Assembly: GCA_963806015.1 (NCBI GenBank)
Contig: CAWDWM010000008.1
Coordinates: forward strand, 1 to 64,000
DNA length: 64,000 nt
Reading direction: 5' to 3'
Source: JAOPZW01 sp963806015
Lineage (GTDB): Bacteria; Actinomycetota; Thermoleophilia; Solirubrobacterales; Solirubrobacteraceae
Shown in pieces: positions 1 through 8,705 of the stretch. Positions within the stretch are counted from its first letter, which is position 1, and every line of letters begins with the position of its first letter. The translations under genes and the position numbers were made by a program. Under the pieces are notes generated by a model. It was not told the origin of the DNA, ran no database searches, and was given only the letters and a program-made list of their open reading frames with translations.

Positions 1-2
1 AC

Positions 3-287
3 CGCCGCGACGTGCGGCTCGAGCGGCTAGGCGGCGATGACGGCGACTGTCACGAGGTAATGGCCGATCCTCGCTTGCTCGACGATGCGATCGAGGCCCT
101 CGAGGCGCTCCGCGCGTTGGCGGCGCTGCCCGAGCGCCGACGCATCGATCTCGCGCTCAAGGTCGCGGGCTACAGCTATGAGGAGATCCGTGCGCAAACG
201 CCCGGACGCACCCGTACGAACGTGAACAAGTCGCTCGTCAAGGCCCGGGCGCACATCCGGCGGATGCGACCGTCCCGGAACCGGTGA
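3..287 (+). CDS. Sigma-70 region 4-like protein, 5' end outside window
   Basis: The reading frame is open from the window edge, so the true start probably lies upstream; a GTG at 12 is the first visible start. The C-terminal half reads like a sigma region 4 helix-turn-helix: an acidic helix, then ALPERRRIDLALKVAGYSYE, then a second helix with TRTNVNKSLVKARAHIRRMR, the pattern of LP..R..l.l...G.sy.EIA...g.s...Vk.rl.RAR. No region 2 is seen in the visible part. It lies upstream of an excisionase-like gene and an integrase, so it may be a regulator carried by the integrated element. Function beyond DNA binding is inference. Confidence 0.45.
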   Translation, partial: RRDVRLERLGGDDGDCHEVMADPRLLDDAIEALEALRALAALPERRRIDLALKVAGYSYEEIRAQTPGRTRTNVNKSLVKARAHIRRMRPSRNR

Positions 288-389
288 TCGGGCGTGCAAC
301 GCTCCTCGGAAAAGAAGGGGGGCCAAATCCGGCGCTCGTCCCTCTGTGGATCAGATGACCTCGTCAGCAGCGCCATCGGAAACCCCCAC

Positions 390-566
390 ATGAGGTTCAG
401 TGGGATCGACCTCGATCTTCTGACGCCCGCCGAGCGCCGCGACCTCGCTAACGCGCTGCTGCGCGCAGCGTGGAGCGCCGCGCTTGAGGACACGCGCATC
501 CTGCTGCTCGACCTCGCCATCGCCGTTGACGACACGATTGTGGGAGACGGCCGGAGGGCCGCATAG
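390..566 (+). CDS. Hypothetical small protein (58 aa)
   Basis: Short acidic, helix-rich protein. I chose the ATG at 390 over an earlier in-frame ATT/GTG region because the sequence from there (MRFSGIDLDLLTPAERRDLA) looks like a folded start, while the upstream part is basic and low-complexity. Its TAG stop is followed directly by the ATG of the excisionase-like gene, so both are probably co-transcribed. I do not recognise a family. The size and position are typical of small accessory genes beside an integrase. Confidence 0.4.
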   Translation: MRFSGIDLDLLTPAERRDLANALLRAAWSAALEDTRILLLDLAIAVDDTIVGDGRRAA

Positions 567-919
567 ATGCCGACGGGACACATGTCACTGGTCGACCTGA
601 TCGTGGAAGAGCTACGTAGGCACCCCGAGAAGGCGGACGAGATCCGCGCCGTGCTCGAGGACACCTGCGACGAACGCTTGCTGACCACGAGTGAAGCTGC
701 TGACGTTCTGGGCGTGCACCCGGACACCCTGACCCGCGCCGCGCGCGAGGGCCCTGCCGCGGCGCGCAGCGCGCGGGCGTCAAGCTCTGGCGGTTCCGCT
801 CCTCCGACCTGGAGATCCTTCCGCCGCAGCTTCCGGACATCGCCGCCGTCGGGAACGGCCACCCAACGCGGCGCCCGGGCCGCTCACCCGTAGCGTCGGC
901 GATCGCGGGCAGCGCATGA
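567..919 (+). pseudogene. Excisionase-like helix-turn-helix protein, frameshifted
   Basis: The first ~65 residues include LLTTSEAADVLGVHPDTLTR, a MerR-like/HTH_17 helix-turn-helix as found in Xis and AlpA-type proteins. After the AAREG sequence the frame breaks. From about 776, two bases on in phase, it continues as GVKLWRFRSSDLEIL, the conserved end of this domain (R.G..W.f...dle.l). That restored frame stops at TGA 917-919, overlapping the integrase ATG at 916 by four bases, a normal operon junction. The break lies between 750 and 776 in a GC-rich stretch. It is either a one-base sequencing error or a real mutation. Excisionases direct element loss together with the integrase. Confidence 0.65.
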
Positions 920-2270
920 GCATCCACGTCGTCGACAAGCACGGGCGCCGCGCCTACGTCGTCCGATGGCGCGAAGGCGCCGAGAGAGCTCTCGACAGCG
1001 CTCCCGCACGTTCGCGCGGCGTGGCGACGCCACTACGTGGGACACAGAGATCCAGCGCCGCAAGCGTCTTGGCCCGATCGCACTGGAGCAACTCACACAC
1101 ACCGGCCCGACGCTGGGTCGCTGGATCACGGACCACTGGGCTCCCGAGCACGGCGAGCAGCTTGAAGTCAAGACCCGCCTCCGCTACGCCAGCAGCTACG
1201 AGGTGCACATCGAGCCCTGGCTCGGCCACCTCACGCTGCAAGAACTCACCGTCGGCCGGTTGCGCAAGTGGCAGGCCGAGCGGCTGAAGGACGGGGTCAG
1301 CCCCCACTCGATCATGAAAGCCCGCACCTTCATCGGCTCCGTCCTTCGACACGCAGCCGAGAGCGAAGCGATCGCCGGCAATCCACTCAGCCTCGTCCGA
1401 CCACCACGGTTGCCGCAGGAAGACGATGTCGTCCCGCTCCCGCCGCGGCTGATCGAGTTGCTCCGCGTGGTCGCCCGCAAACCACGCGACCGGGCGATGA
1501 TCAGCGTGCTCGCCTACAGCGGCATGCGTCCCGGCGAGCTGCGTGCGTTGCGTTGGGCAGACATCGGTCCGAAGAACATCAACGTCCAACGCGCCGCCGA
1601 CCCCGACGGCAACGTCAAGCAGACGAAGACCAAACACGGCCGCCGGCGCGTCCGACTGCTGGCCGCGCTCGCCAACGACCTGGCCGCGTGGCAGGAATAC
1701 TGCGGCGGCCACGGCCGCGCGCTGGTGTTCCCGCGCAGCGACGGGAACGCGATGACAGAGGGGGACTGGAACAACTGGCGCGGCAAGCAGTGGCGGCCGC
1801 TGTGGGTGGACCTCGATCTCGACGAGTACGGGCTCCCCGCGCGCCCCGTGCCGTATGCCTTGCGGCACAGCTTCGCCAGCCTCTTGCTCGCCGAAGGCCG
1901 CACGATCCACTACGTCGCCGAGGAGCTCGGTCACGACCCTAGCGAGACGCTGAGCGTCTACGGGCACGTCATCGCCGAATACGCCGACCGCGACAACGTC
2001 ATCGACATCGACGCCGAGATCCAGCAGGCCCGCGACAAATGCCCTTCTGCTCCGCCACCCCGACCGCCGACCCGGCAGCGGTCGGCCCGCGCCCGGGCAA
2101 AGATCGCCGCGGCGCTCAACGGCGGCGTCACCGTCGAACAACTCATGCGCGCAACCGGCATGCCACGAGCGACGCTGTCTCGTCACCTGCGTGTCATGGA
2201 GCAGCTCGGCGAAGCGGCCCGCAAGCGGGGCGCGACCCGCGCTCAGGCCGACCTCTGGGCGAAGTCGTGA
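916..2270 (+). pseudogene. Tyrosine recombinase/integrase, N-terminal frameshift
   Basis: Phage-type site-specific recombinase. The start MSIHVVDKHGRRAYVVRWRE is in one frame and the rest (SRTFARRGDATTWDTEIQRR onwards) in another; a one-base indel around 980-1000 separates them, so the intact product would be about 450 aa. The catalytic core is complete: Arg in SGMRPGELRALRW, Lys in the TKTKHGRRRVRL strand, box II PYALRHSFAS (Tyr replaces the usual first His of HxxR, seen in many actinobacterial integrases), LGHDPSETL, and nucleophile Tyr in SVYGHV. About 70 residues follow that resemble a winged helix (VEQLMRATGMPRATLSRHLR), an unusual tail. An altered tRNA-Asp end lies 240 bp downstream, consistent with tRNA integration. 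Confidence 0.85.
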
Positions 2271-2720
2271 AACCGACGCCCGCGGATCAGATCACAGCGG
2301 GTCGTACGGGCTCGGCGCCACGCGTCGCTGAGCACTGCGTCCGCGTCGCGCTCATGCAGTGCGAGCTCGTCGGGCCCAGCGCGGGCATCGCCACCACCGA
2401 GGAACATGGGAGGAACATCCGGGAACGGTTCGGCCTCGTCGCCGTCCGTGCGCCGTGTCGTCTGACCTGCATTTGAGCTGGTTTCGCCGACGTACTCGGA
2501 TCCCTTGGCGGCCTGTCACGCCGGAGGTCGCGGGTTCGAGTCCCGTCGCTCCCGCTCCACAGAAGCCCTGCTGACGCGTGGCTTTTCGTGTTTCGGGCTC
2601 GATTTGCAGGCGATTTGGCCGCGAGTGGAGTGGCGATGTGGAGTAGCGCTTGGCCTATTTCGTGTTTCGTGCTGCGCGCGCCCGCGGAGTCGGCAAGTCG
2701 CGAGCCGAGGCCGACGGCGA
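2271..2720. other. Gene-free stretch around the tRNA-Asp fragment
   Basis: Between the integrase stop and the 3' end of the monooxygenase gene there is no convincing coding sequence. The stretch contains the tRNA-Asp fragment and a possible terminator just after it. Bases 2271-2508 would be the terminal non-coding part of the integrated element; I see no clear integrase arm-site repeats there. Confidence 0.5.
2509..2554 (+). other. tRNA-Asp(GTC) 3' fragment, putative att site
   Basis: Reads as the 3' two-thirds of a tRNA: anticodon stem CGGC/GCCG around loop CTGTCAC (anticodon GTC), 5-nt variable loop AGGTC, T-arm GCGGG-TTCGAGT-CCCGT, acceptor strand CGCTCCC and discriminator G. The first stem pair is G-G, and nothing upstream forms a D-arm or the expected GGGAGCG acceptor strand, so the gene is truncated at about 2508. 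A weak AAGCC...GGCTTTT hairpin follows (2563-2586). The truncation next to an integrase marks it as a recombination junction, not a working tRNA. Confidence 0.75.
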
Positions 2721-4283
2721 TCAGCCCATGGCCGCTGCGACCGGTGCGCTCGTCAGCTCGAACTCGGCCGGGTCGAACCGCGCGAGCCGCCGCTTGTACT
2801 CGTTGGCGAACGCGGGCCATGTCGTGAAGTTCCGCCCGTCGGCTCCGACGTACCACGAGTGACAGCCGCCGCTGTTCCAGACGGTCGGGGCCAGCCTCCG
2901 CTGGATCTCGTCGTCGAAGCGCTCCATGACCTCGCGGCGTACGTCGACCGCCGTCGCGCCCCGCGCGTCCATCGCGCGCAGCGCGTCGATCGCGAACCCG
3001 ATCTGCGCCTCGATCGGCTGCAGCGCGGAGTTGTTGCCGCTCGCGGTGTTCGGGCCCAGCAGGACGAAGTGGTTGGGGAACCCGGGGATCACGGTCCCGA
3101 GGTAGGCGCGGACGCCGTCCTCGTCCCAGACCTCGCGGATGCTCCGGCCGCCGCGGCCGACGACGTGGCGGAAGTGCGGCGGGTTCATGACGTCGAATCC
3201 GGTGGCGAAGACGATCGTGTCCAACTCGATCTTCCGGCCGTCCTGCGTGACGATGCCGTCCGGCACGATCTCGCGGATCCCCTCGGTCACGAGCTCGACG
3301 TTGGGCTTCATGAACGTCCCGAGGAAGTCGCTGCTGATGATGATCCGCTTGCAGCCGATCCGGTAGTCGGGGGTCACCTTCGCGCGGATCTCCGCGTCCG
3401 GAACCTGCCGCTTCAGGTAGCCGAGCGCAAGGCGCTCGAGCCCGGCCAGCAGCCGCGGGCGCCGGACGAGGCCGAGGATGAGGAGCTCGTTGTTGTAGTA
3501 GATCGCTGACCGGAGCGCGCGCTGCAGCGCCGGGAACCGGCGCAGCAGCAGCTTCTGGAAGTCGCTGTGCGGATGGTCCAGGCGGGGGAGCACCCACCCC
3601 GGGCTGCGCTGGAAGACGGTCAGGCGCGCGGCGTGCTTCTGAACCTCGGGGACGATCTGCGACGCCGTCGAACCGGTCCCGATCACGCCCACGCGCTCGC
3701 CGCTCAGGTCGTGCCCGTGGTCCCACCGCGCAGAGTGGAACATCGTCCCGGCGAAGCTGTCCAGACCGGGCACGGCGGGCAGCTTCGGCTCGGTGAGGCC
3801 GCCCGCGGCGGACACCAGCACCTGCGCCGAGAAGGCCCCGCGGTCGGTCTCCACGCGCCAGCGGCTCGCGTGCTCGTCCCACCTCGCCCCGGTCACCTCC
3901 GTGCCGAACCTGATCAGGGGCTCGATCCCGCGGTCGCGCGCGACGCGCCGGAGGTAGTCGAGGATCTCGGCCTGCGGCGCGAAGAAGCGGCTCCAGTCCG
4001 GGTTCAGCGCGAACGAGAACGAGTACAGGTGCGCCGCGACGTCGCACGCACAGCCCGGGTATGTGTTCGCCCACCACGTCCCGCCGAGCCCGTCGTCGCG
4101 CTCGAGGATCACGACGTCCTCGTATCCGGCCTCGCGCAGCCTGATCGCGGTGCCGATGCCGCCGAAGCCCGCGCCGACGATCGCGACACGAACGTCCCGG
4201 AGCCCGTTCTCGACACGCGGCTCGAGCACCACGCTCGCGATCGTAATCCAGGCGGCGCCGGCGGGGCGAGTCTCTCGCGCCAC
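2721..4283 (-). CDS. Baeyer-Villiger-type flavin monooxygenase
   Basis: About 520 aa, FAD- and NADPH-dependent, inserts oxygen next to a ketone carbonyl (or oxidises related substrates). The sequence shows the FAD Rossmann motif VAIVGAGFGGIGTAI, the Baeyer-Villiger fingerprint FAGTMFHSARWD (FxGxxxHxxxWD), the second, NADPH Rossmann motif GVIGTGSTASQ and the downstream ATG motif in IVFATGFDVMNPP. The GTG start at 4283 has a strong ribosome site, GGAGGA, five bases upstream. It stands alone, facing the integrated element, and lies between two tRNA-Asp-like 3' ends, so it may itself have arrived by integration. The natural substrate cannot be told from the sequence. Confidence 0.88.
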   Translation of the reverse strand: MARETRPAGAAWITIASVVLEPRVENGLRDVRVAIVGAGFGGIGTAIRLREAGYEDVVILERDDGLGGTWWANTYPGCACDVAAHLYSFSFALNPDWSRFFAPQAEILDYLRRVARDRGIEPLIRFGTEVTGARWDEHASRWRVETDRGAFSAQVLVSAAGGLTEPKLPAVPGLDSFAGTMFHSARWDHGHDLSGERVGVIGTGSTASQIVPEVQKHAARLTVFQRSPGWVLPRLDHPHSDFQKLLLRRFPALQRALRSAIYYNNELLILGLVRRPRLLAGLERLALGYLKRQVPDAEIRAKVTPDYRIGCKRIIISSDFLGTFMKPNVELVTEGIREIVPDGIVTQDGRKIELDTIVFATGFDVMNPPHFRHVVGRGGRSIREVWDEDGVRAYLGTVIPGFPNHFVLLGPNTASGNNSALQPIEAQIGFAIDALRAMDARGATAVDVRREVMERFDDEIQRRLAPTVWNSGGCHSWYVGADGRNFTTWPAFANEYKRRLARFDPAEFELTSAPVAAAMG

Positions 4284-4322
4284 GGATTTCCTCCGCTTCC
4301 CCCTGCGAGGAGCACCCCTCGC

Positions 4323-5928
4323 CTACCACTTCAGCGCGTTGTTCCCCGGCGTGTAATGCGAGCCGTTGGAGACGCAGGGGTGGTAGTTGCGCTGGGCGGC
4401 GTAGCGCCGACCGTGCGCGCCGACCCCTTCGATCCTGACCACGACGACGCCCTGCGGCCTGCCGACGAGGCTGATCTTCGTCGAGCGGGCCCCTCCGGGC
4501 AGGCTCCTGTGGATGACGCCGTCGAGGCGGACGGCGACGCTGCGCAGGCGTATGCCCTTGCGAACGCGCCAGTGAATGACCATGACACGCCTGCTGGTGC
4601 AGGCCGGGACGATCTTCAGCGGGGGGGCCTGCGGGGCCGGGGTGGTGCTCGTGGTCGGAGTCGTGCCGCCGCCGCCCGGCGTGGTCGAGACGAATTCGGC
4701 GCCGACGGCGGACTGATCTTCGCCGATCGTGACCGTGCAGGCCCCGGTTCCGGAGCAGGCACCCGACCAGCCCGCGAAGCTCGAGCCTGCGGCGGCTTCG
4801 GGGGTCAGGCTCACGGTGCTTTCTTCCTGGAACGCGGCGGTGCAGGTGGCCCCGCAGTCGATGCCGGCGGGCACGCTGGTCACGGTGCCCGAGCCCGAAC
4901 CCGCCCTGGTGACGACCAGCGACGTCGTGTCTTCGCGGAAAGAGCTCTTGATCTCGGCGCCGAGGGGAACTTCACCGTCCCAGACAACCACCGAATGATC
5001 GCTGTGGTCGAGCGCGACGTGCGGCCCGTAGGCTTCTTCCCCTTCGAGGCTGAGCTGCTTCGAGACCTGCCAGGTGCCGTTCGGAGGCAGGCGGCTGGTG
5101 CGCGTCACGTAGTTGTGGGTGTCCGGATTCCAGGCGTCCCAGACCACCTGCGCGGCACCCGCGGGCGACATCGCGATCTGTGGAGCGTCGGCGTCTTCGG
5201 CGTTGACCGGGGAGATGCGCACCGGCGAGGTCCAGGACCCGCCGGCCGCCAGCTCCACCGCTTCGACCGTGCCGACCGAGCCATCGAACCGGTACCAGGC
5301 AGCGACGGCGTCGCCCGCCGAATCGACGGCGACTTGAGGCACGTGCGCTTCCGATCCGAGAGTGGAGATCGGTTCGGGCATGCTCCAGACGCCGGAGGCG
5401 GAGAGCGAGGCGACTTCGGCGACGAGCCCGACGGAGCTCCGCGACCAGATCGCGGTGAAGCCCCCGGTGGAGGGGTCGGCGACGACCTGAGGCGGTTCGG
5501 TGACGGTCGCGGGAGCGGAGACCGCCGTCTCAGTGCCCCAGACGCCACCGAGCGGCAGGGCGCGCGATTCGACCACGGACGTGGCTCCGGACGACGACTG
5601 CCAGACGGCCGCCGCGGTCCCGTTCGCGCTTATCGTCACGTCCGGCGCGTCGGCGTTGAGGGCGCTGCTCATGGGATCCGTCGCTGCGGGTCCAGACCGC
5701 CGTCGCGTTGCCGGCGGCGTCGATCCCGACCTGGCTGCCGTTGGCGCCACCGCCCGGGATCGAAACGTCTTCCGGCGCGCTCCAGGGGGCGGCGCCTGCC
5801 GGGGCGGCCGCGATCGCGAGGAGGGCCAGCAGCGCGGTCAGCGCGAGAACGGCACGGCGAACGGCTGGCGGGACGAGACGGGCAGGGGCGGGCAAGGGGG
5901 TTTCTCTCCTCCGGGGGGCTTCCTCCAT
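4323..5928 (-). pseudogene. Secreted repeat protein, disrupted near N-terminus
   Basis: Starts with a signal peptide (MEEAPRRR...RRAVLALTALLALLAIA) and a first repeat half ending AAGNATAVWTRSDG, then the frame breaks near 5680. The downstream frame resumes at SSALNADAPDVTISANG and has about five ~55-residue repeats of the type PQVAVDsaGdAvAaWyr...l..GgsWt.P..is, resembling beta-propeller blades. Aligned with its neighbours, the damaged repeat lacks about 20 residues, so a small deletion plus frameshift is likelier than a single-base error. Then come a bacterial Ig/InlB-B-like repeat (GSGTVTSVPAGIDCGATCTA), a Thr/Pro linker and a Cys-flanked C-terminal module that recurs in the protein at 8706-10367. 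Probably exported; binding partner unknown. Confidence 0.65.
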
Positions 5929-6049
5929 CGACCATCCACGCCCGGAACATGAGCCACGGCCGCAGAGCGGGCCGACGGCGCCGCCTAGACGTCGGCGTCG
6001 GCAACCCTCTGGGTGCCTCGCAGGTGACGGCTGTGGTGACGGTCCTCGA

Positions 6050-6071
6050 GGATCAGGTCCCGTCGCTCCCG
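6050..6071 (+). other. Second tRNA-Asp 3'-end-like sequence
   Basis: The 15 bases GTCCCGTCGCTCCCG (6057-6071) match exactly the T-stem and acceptor end of the tRNA-Asp fragment at 2540-2554, and the preceding T-loop region GGATCAG matches in most positions. It is followed at once by a terminator. This is what the original 3' end of a tRNA-Asp gene would look like after an insertion, giving direct repeats around the 2.55-6.06 kb segment. The match is short, so chance or convergence is possible. Confidence 0.45.
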
Positions 6072-6078
6072 TCATTGT

Positions 6079-6111
6079 CACCCCGCCCTGGTGCGGGGTG
6101 TTCTGCTTCTT
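6079..6111 (+). terminator. Hairpin terminator after tRNA-Asp-like end
   Basis: Perfect 8-bp stem CACCCCGC/GCGGGGTG with a 6-base loop, then a T-rich tail (TTCTGCTTCTT). It lies directly behind the tRNA-like 3' end, as expected for a tRNA transcription unit. Confidence 0.65.
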
Positions 6112-6200
6112 GGGGCCGTGAAGCAGCGGGAGAGGCCCACTTGTTCGCGGAATCCACCGGTGGGCGATGAATTCACGCGATCGGGTAGGTCTCTGCCGCC

Positions 6201-6758
6201 ATGAGCGATAGAAAAGTCATTCTCAAGATGGTCATGTCCCTCGACGGTTTTGCCACCAGCCCCGACGGGACTCATGAATGGATGTTCGAGTGGTTCGGCG
6301 AGGACTCGGGTGAGTGGAACCGCCGCGCGCTCGAGGAGGCCGGCGTTCATGCGATGGGCCGCCGCAGCTACGAGATCATGGGCCCGCACTGGGCCGCGTC
6401 CGAGGGGCCGATCGCAACCGCGATGAACGAGAAGCCCAAGGCTGTGTTCTCTCACACCCTGGAGAAGGCGGAATGGGGACCAGTCGAGATCTTCGGCGGG
6501 GACCTGGGCGCGGAGATCGCGGACCTGAAGGGTCGGGACGACGAAGGGACGGTCCTGGTCCACGGCGGCCCCGACTTCGCCAAGTCGCTGACCCGCTTGG
6601 GCCTCGTCGACGAATACCAGCTGACGACGGTCCCGATTGCGATCGGCGCGGGGCACAGCCCGTTCGCCGAGCTGGCAGAGCACCTGAAGCTGGACGTCGT
6701 CGAAGAGGAACGCTTCCAGAGCGGAGCCCTCGCGCAGATGCTGGTGCCGAAGCGATGA
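6201..6758 (+). CDS. Dihydrofolate reductase/RibD C-terminal family reductase
   Basis: 185 aa, one RibD-C/DHFR-like domain. Visible landmarks are VILKMVMSLDGFATSPDG at the N-terminus, the MGRRSYEIM loop, and VLVHGGPDFAKSLTRLGLVDEY with VPIAIGAGHSPF near the end, which form the NADPH-binding fold of this family. Such proteins are usually stand-alone pyrimidine- or pteridine-like reductases of unknown substrate rather than true FolA. It follows the tRNA-like terminator and precedes the sulfatase with no obvious operon link. Start is the ATG after GCCGCC; no strong ribosome site is visible. Confidence 0.88.
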   Translation: MSDRKVILKMVMSLDGFATSPDGTHEWMFEWFGEDSGEWNRRALEEAGVHAMGRRSYEIMGPHWAASEGPIATAMNEKPKAVFSHTLEKAEWGPVEIFGGDLGAEIADLKGRDDEGTVLVHGGPDFAKSLTRLGLVDEYQLTTVPIAIGAGHSPFAELAEHLKLDVVEEERFQSGALAQMLVPKR

Positions 6759-6943
6759 GCGACCGCCCAAGCTGATCCGCGCTGCCGCGGCCGCGCTTGG
6801 TGGGATTGGTCACTGCCCCGTCGCCGTTCGGCGACTGGTCTGTCTCGGCCAGCGGGGTTCGTGCCATATTGGCTGCGAAGGCGTCAGCGCTGCGCCAGCG
6901 CCGCGGGGTTCACGTCGACATCTCTGCCGGATCGAGACCACTC

Positions 6944-8638
6944 ATGTCTGCCGGACAATCGCGGCCGGTCACCCGCCGCACGTTCCTCGAGACCGCGGCG
7001 AAGACCGGGCTCGCGGCCGGGGTGCTCGCCGGTGCACCCGGCCTGCTGACGGCGTCGGCCCGCGCGGCCGGCCCGCGCGGCGGCATGAACATCCTGCTGG
7101 TGATGGTCGACCAGCTGCGTACGCCGTGGGTGTACATGTCTCCGAAGCTGCAGCGCTCGGCGATGCCCACGGTGACGCGGCTCGGCGAAGAGGGCGTGCG
7201 CTTCTCCAACTACTTCACCTCGTCGAACGACTGCACCCCGTCGCGCACGACGCAGGCGACGGGGCTCTACACGCACCAGACGGCGATCTTCGCCACGACG
7301 CCACCGACCGACCTCAATCCCGGGTTTCCGACGTGGGGCACGATGCTGCGCCAGAACGGCTACGACACCTACTGGTTCGGCAAGTGGCATCTCTCGGGCG
7401 GCCAGAGCGGCGGCTGTGGCAGCGACCCGTACGAGGCGTACGGCTTCACGGCCGACTGGCCGGGTTCGGGCACGTGCCCGTCGCCCAACGGCGGCCCCGG
7501 ACAGGGCCTGGCGATGGACCCCGTGATCCGCCAGCAGTTCCGCGACTGGATCGGCGCGCGCGACGCCGGCGGCAAGCCGTGGGCGACGACCGTGAGCTTC
7601 GTGAACCCGCACGACATCGCCTGGTATCCGCGCTCGACGCGGCAGGTAGAGGGACAGTCCAACCCACCGTCGGTGTACCGGCGGCTGCCGGTGAACTTCG
7701 AGAGCGCCCTGGGGCGCCGGGCGCGCAACAAGCCCGAGATGCAGCGTCGTGCGCAGCAGATCGAGAACGAGTCGTTCGGCCCGATGCCCGCCGGCCGCGA
7801 GAACCCTCGGCTGTGGACGAAGATGCTCGACACCTACCTGCTGATGCAGAGCCAGGTCGACGTCCAGATCGGGCTCGTGCTCGACGCGCTCGACGCATCG
7901 CCGTTCGCCGACGACACGATCGTGGTGTTCGTCTCCGACCACGGCGAGTACGCCGGCGCACATGGGATGCGCGGCAAGGGCTTCGCGTTCTATGACGAGG
8001 GCGTGCGGGTGCCGCTGATCGTCAAGGACCCCACCGGCGGCTGGACCAGGCACACGAGGCTCGACCGCCCCCAGCTGGTCGAGAGCGTGGACCTCGCGGC
8101 GCTGATGCTGACGCTGGGCACCGGCGGGGAGGACTGGCGCGGCGACTCCGCCTACGCGCAGATCGCCGGGCGCGCCGACATCGCCGGGATCCTGCAGAGC
8201 CCGACCGCGAGGGGCCGTGCGTACATCTCCCACGCGACCGACGAGCCGGGCACGAGCTCGGCGATCCCGACCGCGCAGCAGCTCGACCCCGCGCCCAACC
8301 ACATCACGGCCGTCCGCACCCGCCACGGGAAGTTCGCCCGCTATGTCTACTGGAAGGACGGCACGACCACGATCGACGAGTCACGGCCGATCCACTACGA
8401 GGCCTACAACTACGCCGCCAGGACGGGACGCCTCGAACTCGACAACATCCACGGCAAGCGCGGCGCCGGCGCGGGCGACAAGGCGCTGGTGCGCAGGCTG
8501 GACAAGCTGCTCGACAAGGCGATGACCGACAACATCCAGGCGCCGCTACCGGTCGCGCTGCAGCCCGCTCAGGCGCAGGCGTTCACCGACTGGTTCGCAC
8601 AGCCGGCCGCCACGTTCACCAAGCAGACCGACAACTGA
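6944..8638 (+). CDS. Tat-exported sulfatase
   Basis: Arylsulfatase/alkaline-phosphatase superfamily hydrolase that cleaves sulfate esters outside the cytoplasm. I place the start at ATG 6944 because the protein then begins with a twin-arginine signal (RRTFLETAAKTGLAAGVLAG, Arg11-Arg12). Motifs: metal Asp56 in MVDQLR; C97-T-P-S-R101, the CxPSR sequence whose Cys becomes formylglycine; GKWHL (Lys147, His149); and SDHGEYAGAHG (about residue 331) with metal ligands. 564 aa, normal for the family. The formylglycine-generating enzyme is not in the window. Substrate unknown; no sulfated-glycan genes are adjacent. Confidence 0.9.
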   Translation: MSAGQSRPVTRRTFLETAAKTGLAAGVLAGAPGLLTASARAAGPRGGMNILLVMVDQLRTPWVYMSPKLQRSAMPTVTRLGEEGVRFSNYFTSSNDCTPSRTTQATGLYTHQTAIFATTPPTDLNPGFPTWGTMLRQNGYDTYWFGKWHLSGGQSGGCGSDPYEAYGFTADWPGSGTCPSPNGGPGQGLAMDPVIRQQFRDWIGARDAGGKPWATTVSFVNPHDIAWYPRSTRQVEGQSNPPSVYRRLPVNFESALGRRARNKPEMQRRAQQIENESFGPMPAGRENPRLWTKMLDTYLLMQSQVDVQIGLVLDALDASPFADDTIVVFVSDHGEYAGAHGMRGKGFAFYDEGVRVPLIVKDPTGGWTRHTRLDRPQLVESVDLAALMLTLGTGGEDWRGDSAYAQIAGRADIAGILQSPTARGRAYISHATDEPGTSSAIPTAQQLDPAPNHITAVRTRHGKFARYVYWKDGTTTIDESRPIHYEAYNYAARTGRLELDNIHGKRGAGAGDKALVRRLDKLLDKAMTDNIQAPLPVALQPAQAQAFTDWFAQPAATFTKQTDN

Positions 8639-8705
8639 TCCAGCCACAGGCGCCAGGGCGAGGCACCCGCTCAAGGCGACGTGCACCCAACCGAGTACGG
8701 AGAGG

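Larger units (their letters stand above)
1..2554. mobile_element. Right end of a tRNA-Asp-integrated element
   Basis: Integrase, excisionase-like gene and small accessory genes lie directly next to a partial tRNA-Asp 3' end. This is the standard layout of an integrative element that recombined into the anticodon/T-arm part of a tRNA gene. The element would extend left beyond the window, where an intact tRNA-Asp gene should sit at the other junction. The left boundary cannot be seen here, so the extent is a minimum. Confidence 0.5.

Noticed and set aside
2470..2554. Complete tRNA-Asp gene
   Set aside because: There is no acceptor 5' strand or D-arm upstream of 2508, and the first anticodon-stem pair is mismatched.
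5669..6004. Alternative start frame for the repeat protein beginning MPTPTSRRRRR
   Set aside because: Gives no signal peptide; the frame from 5928 yields a proper one and the first repeat half.
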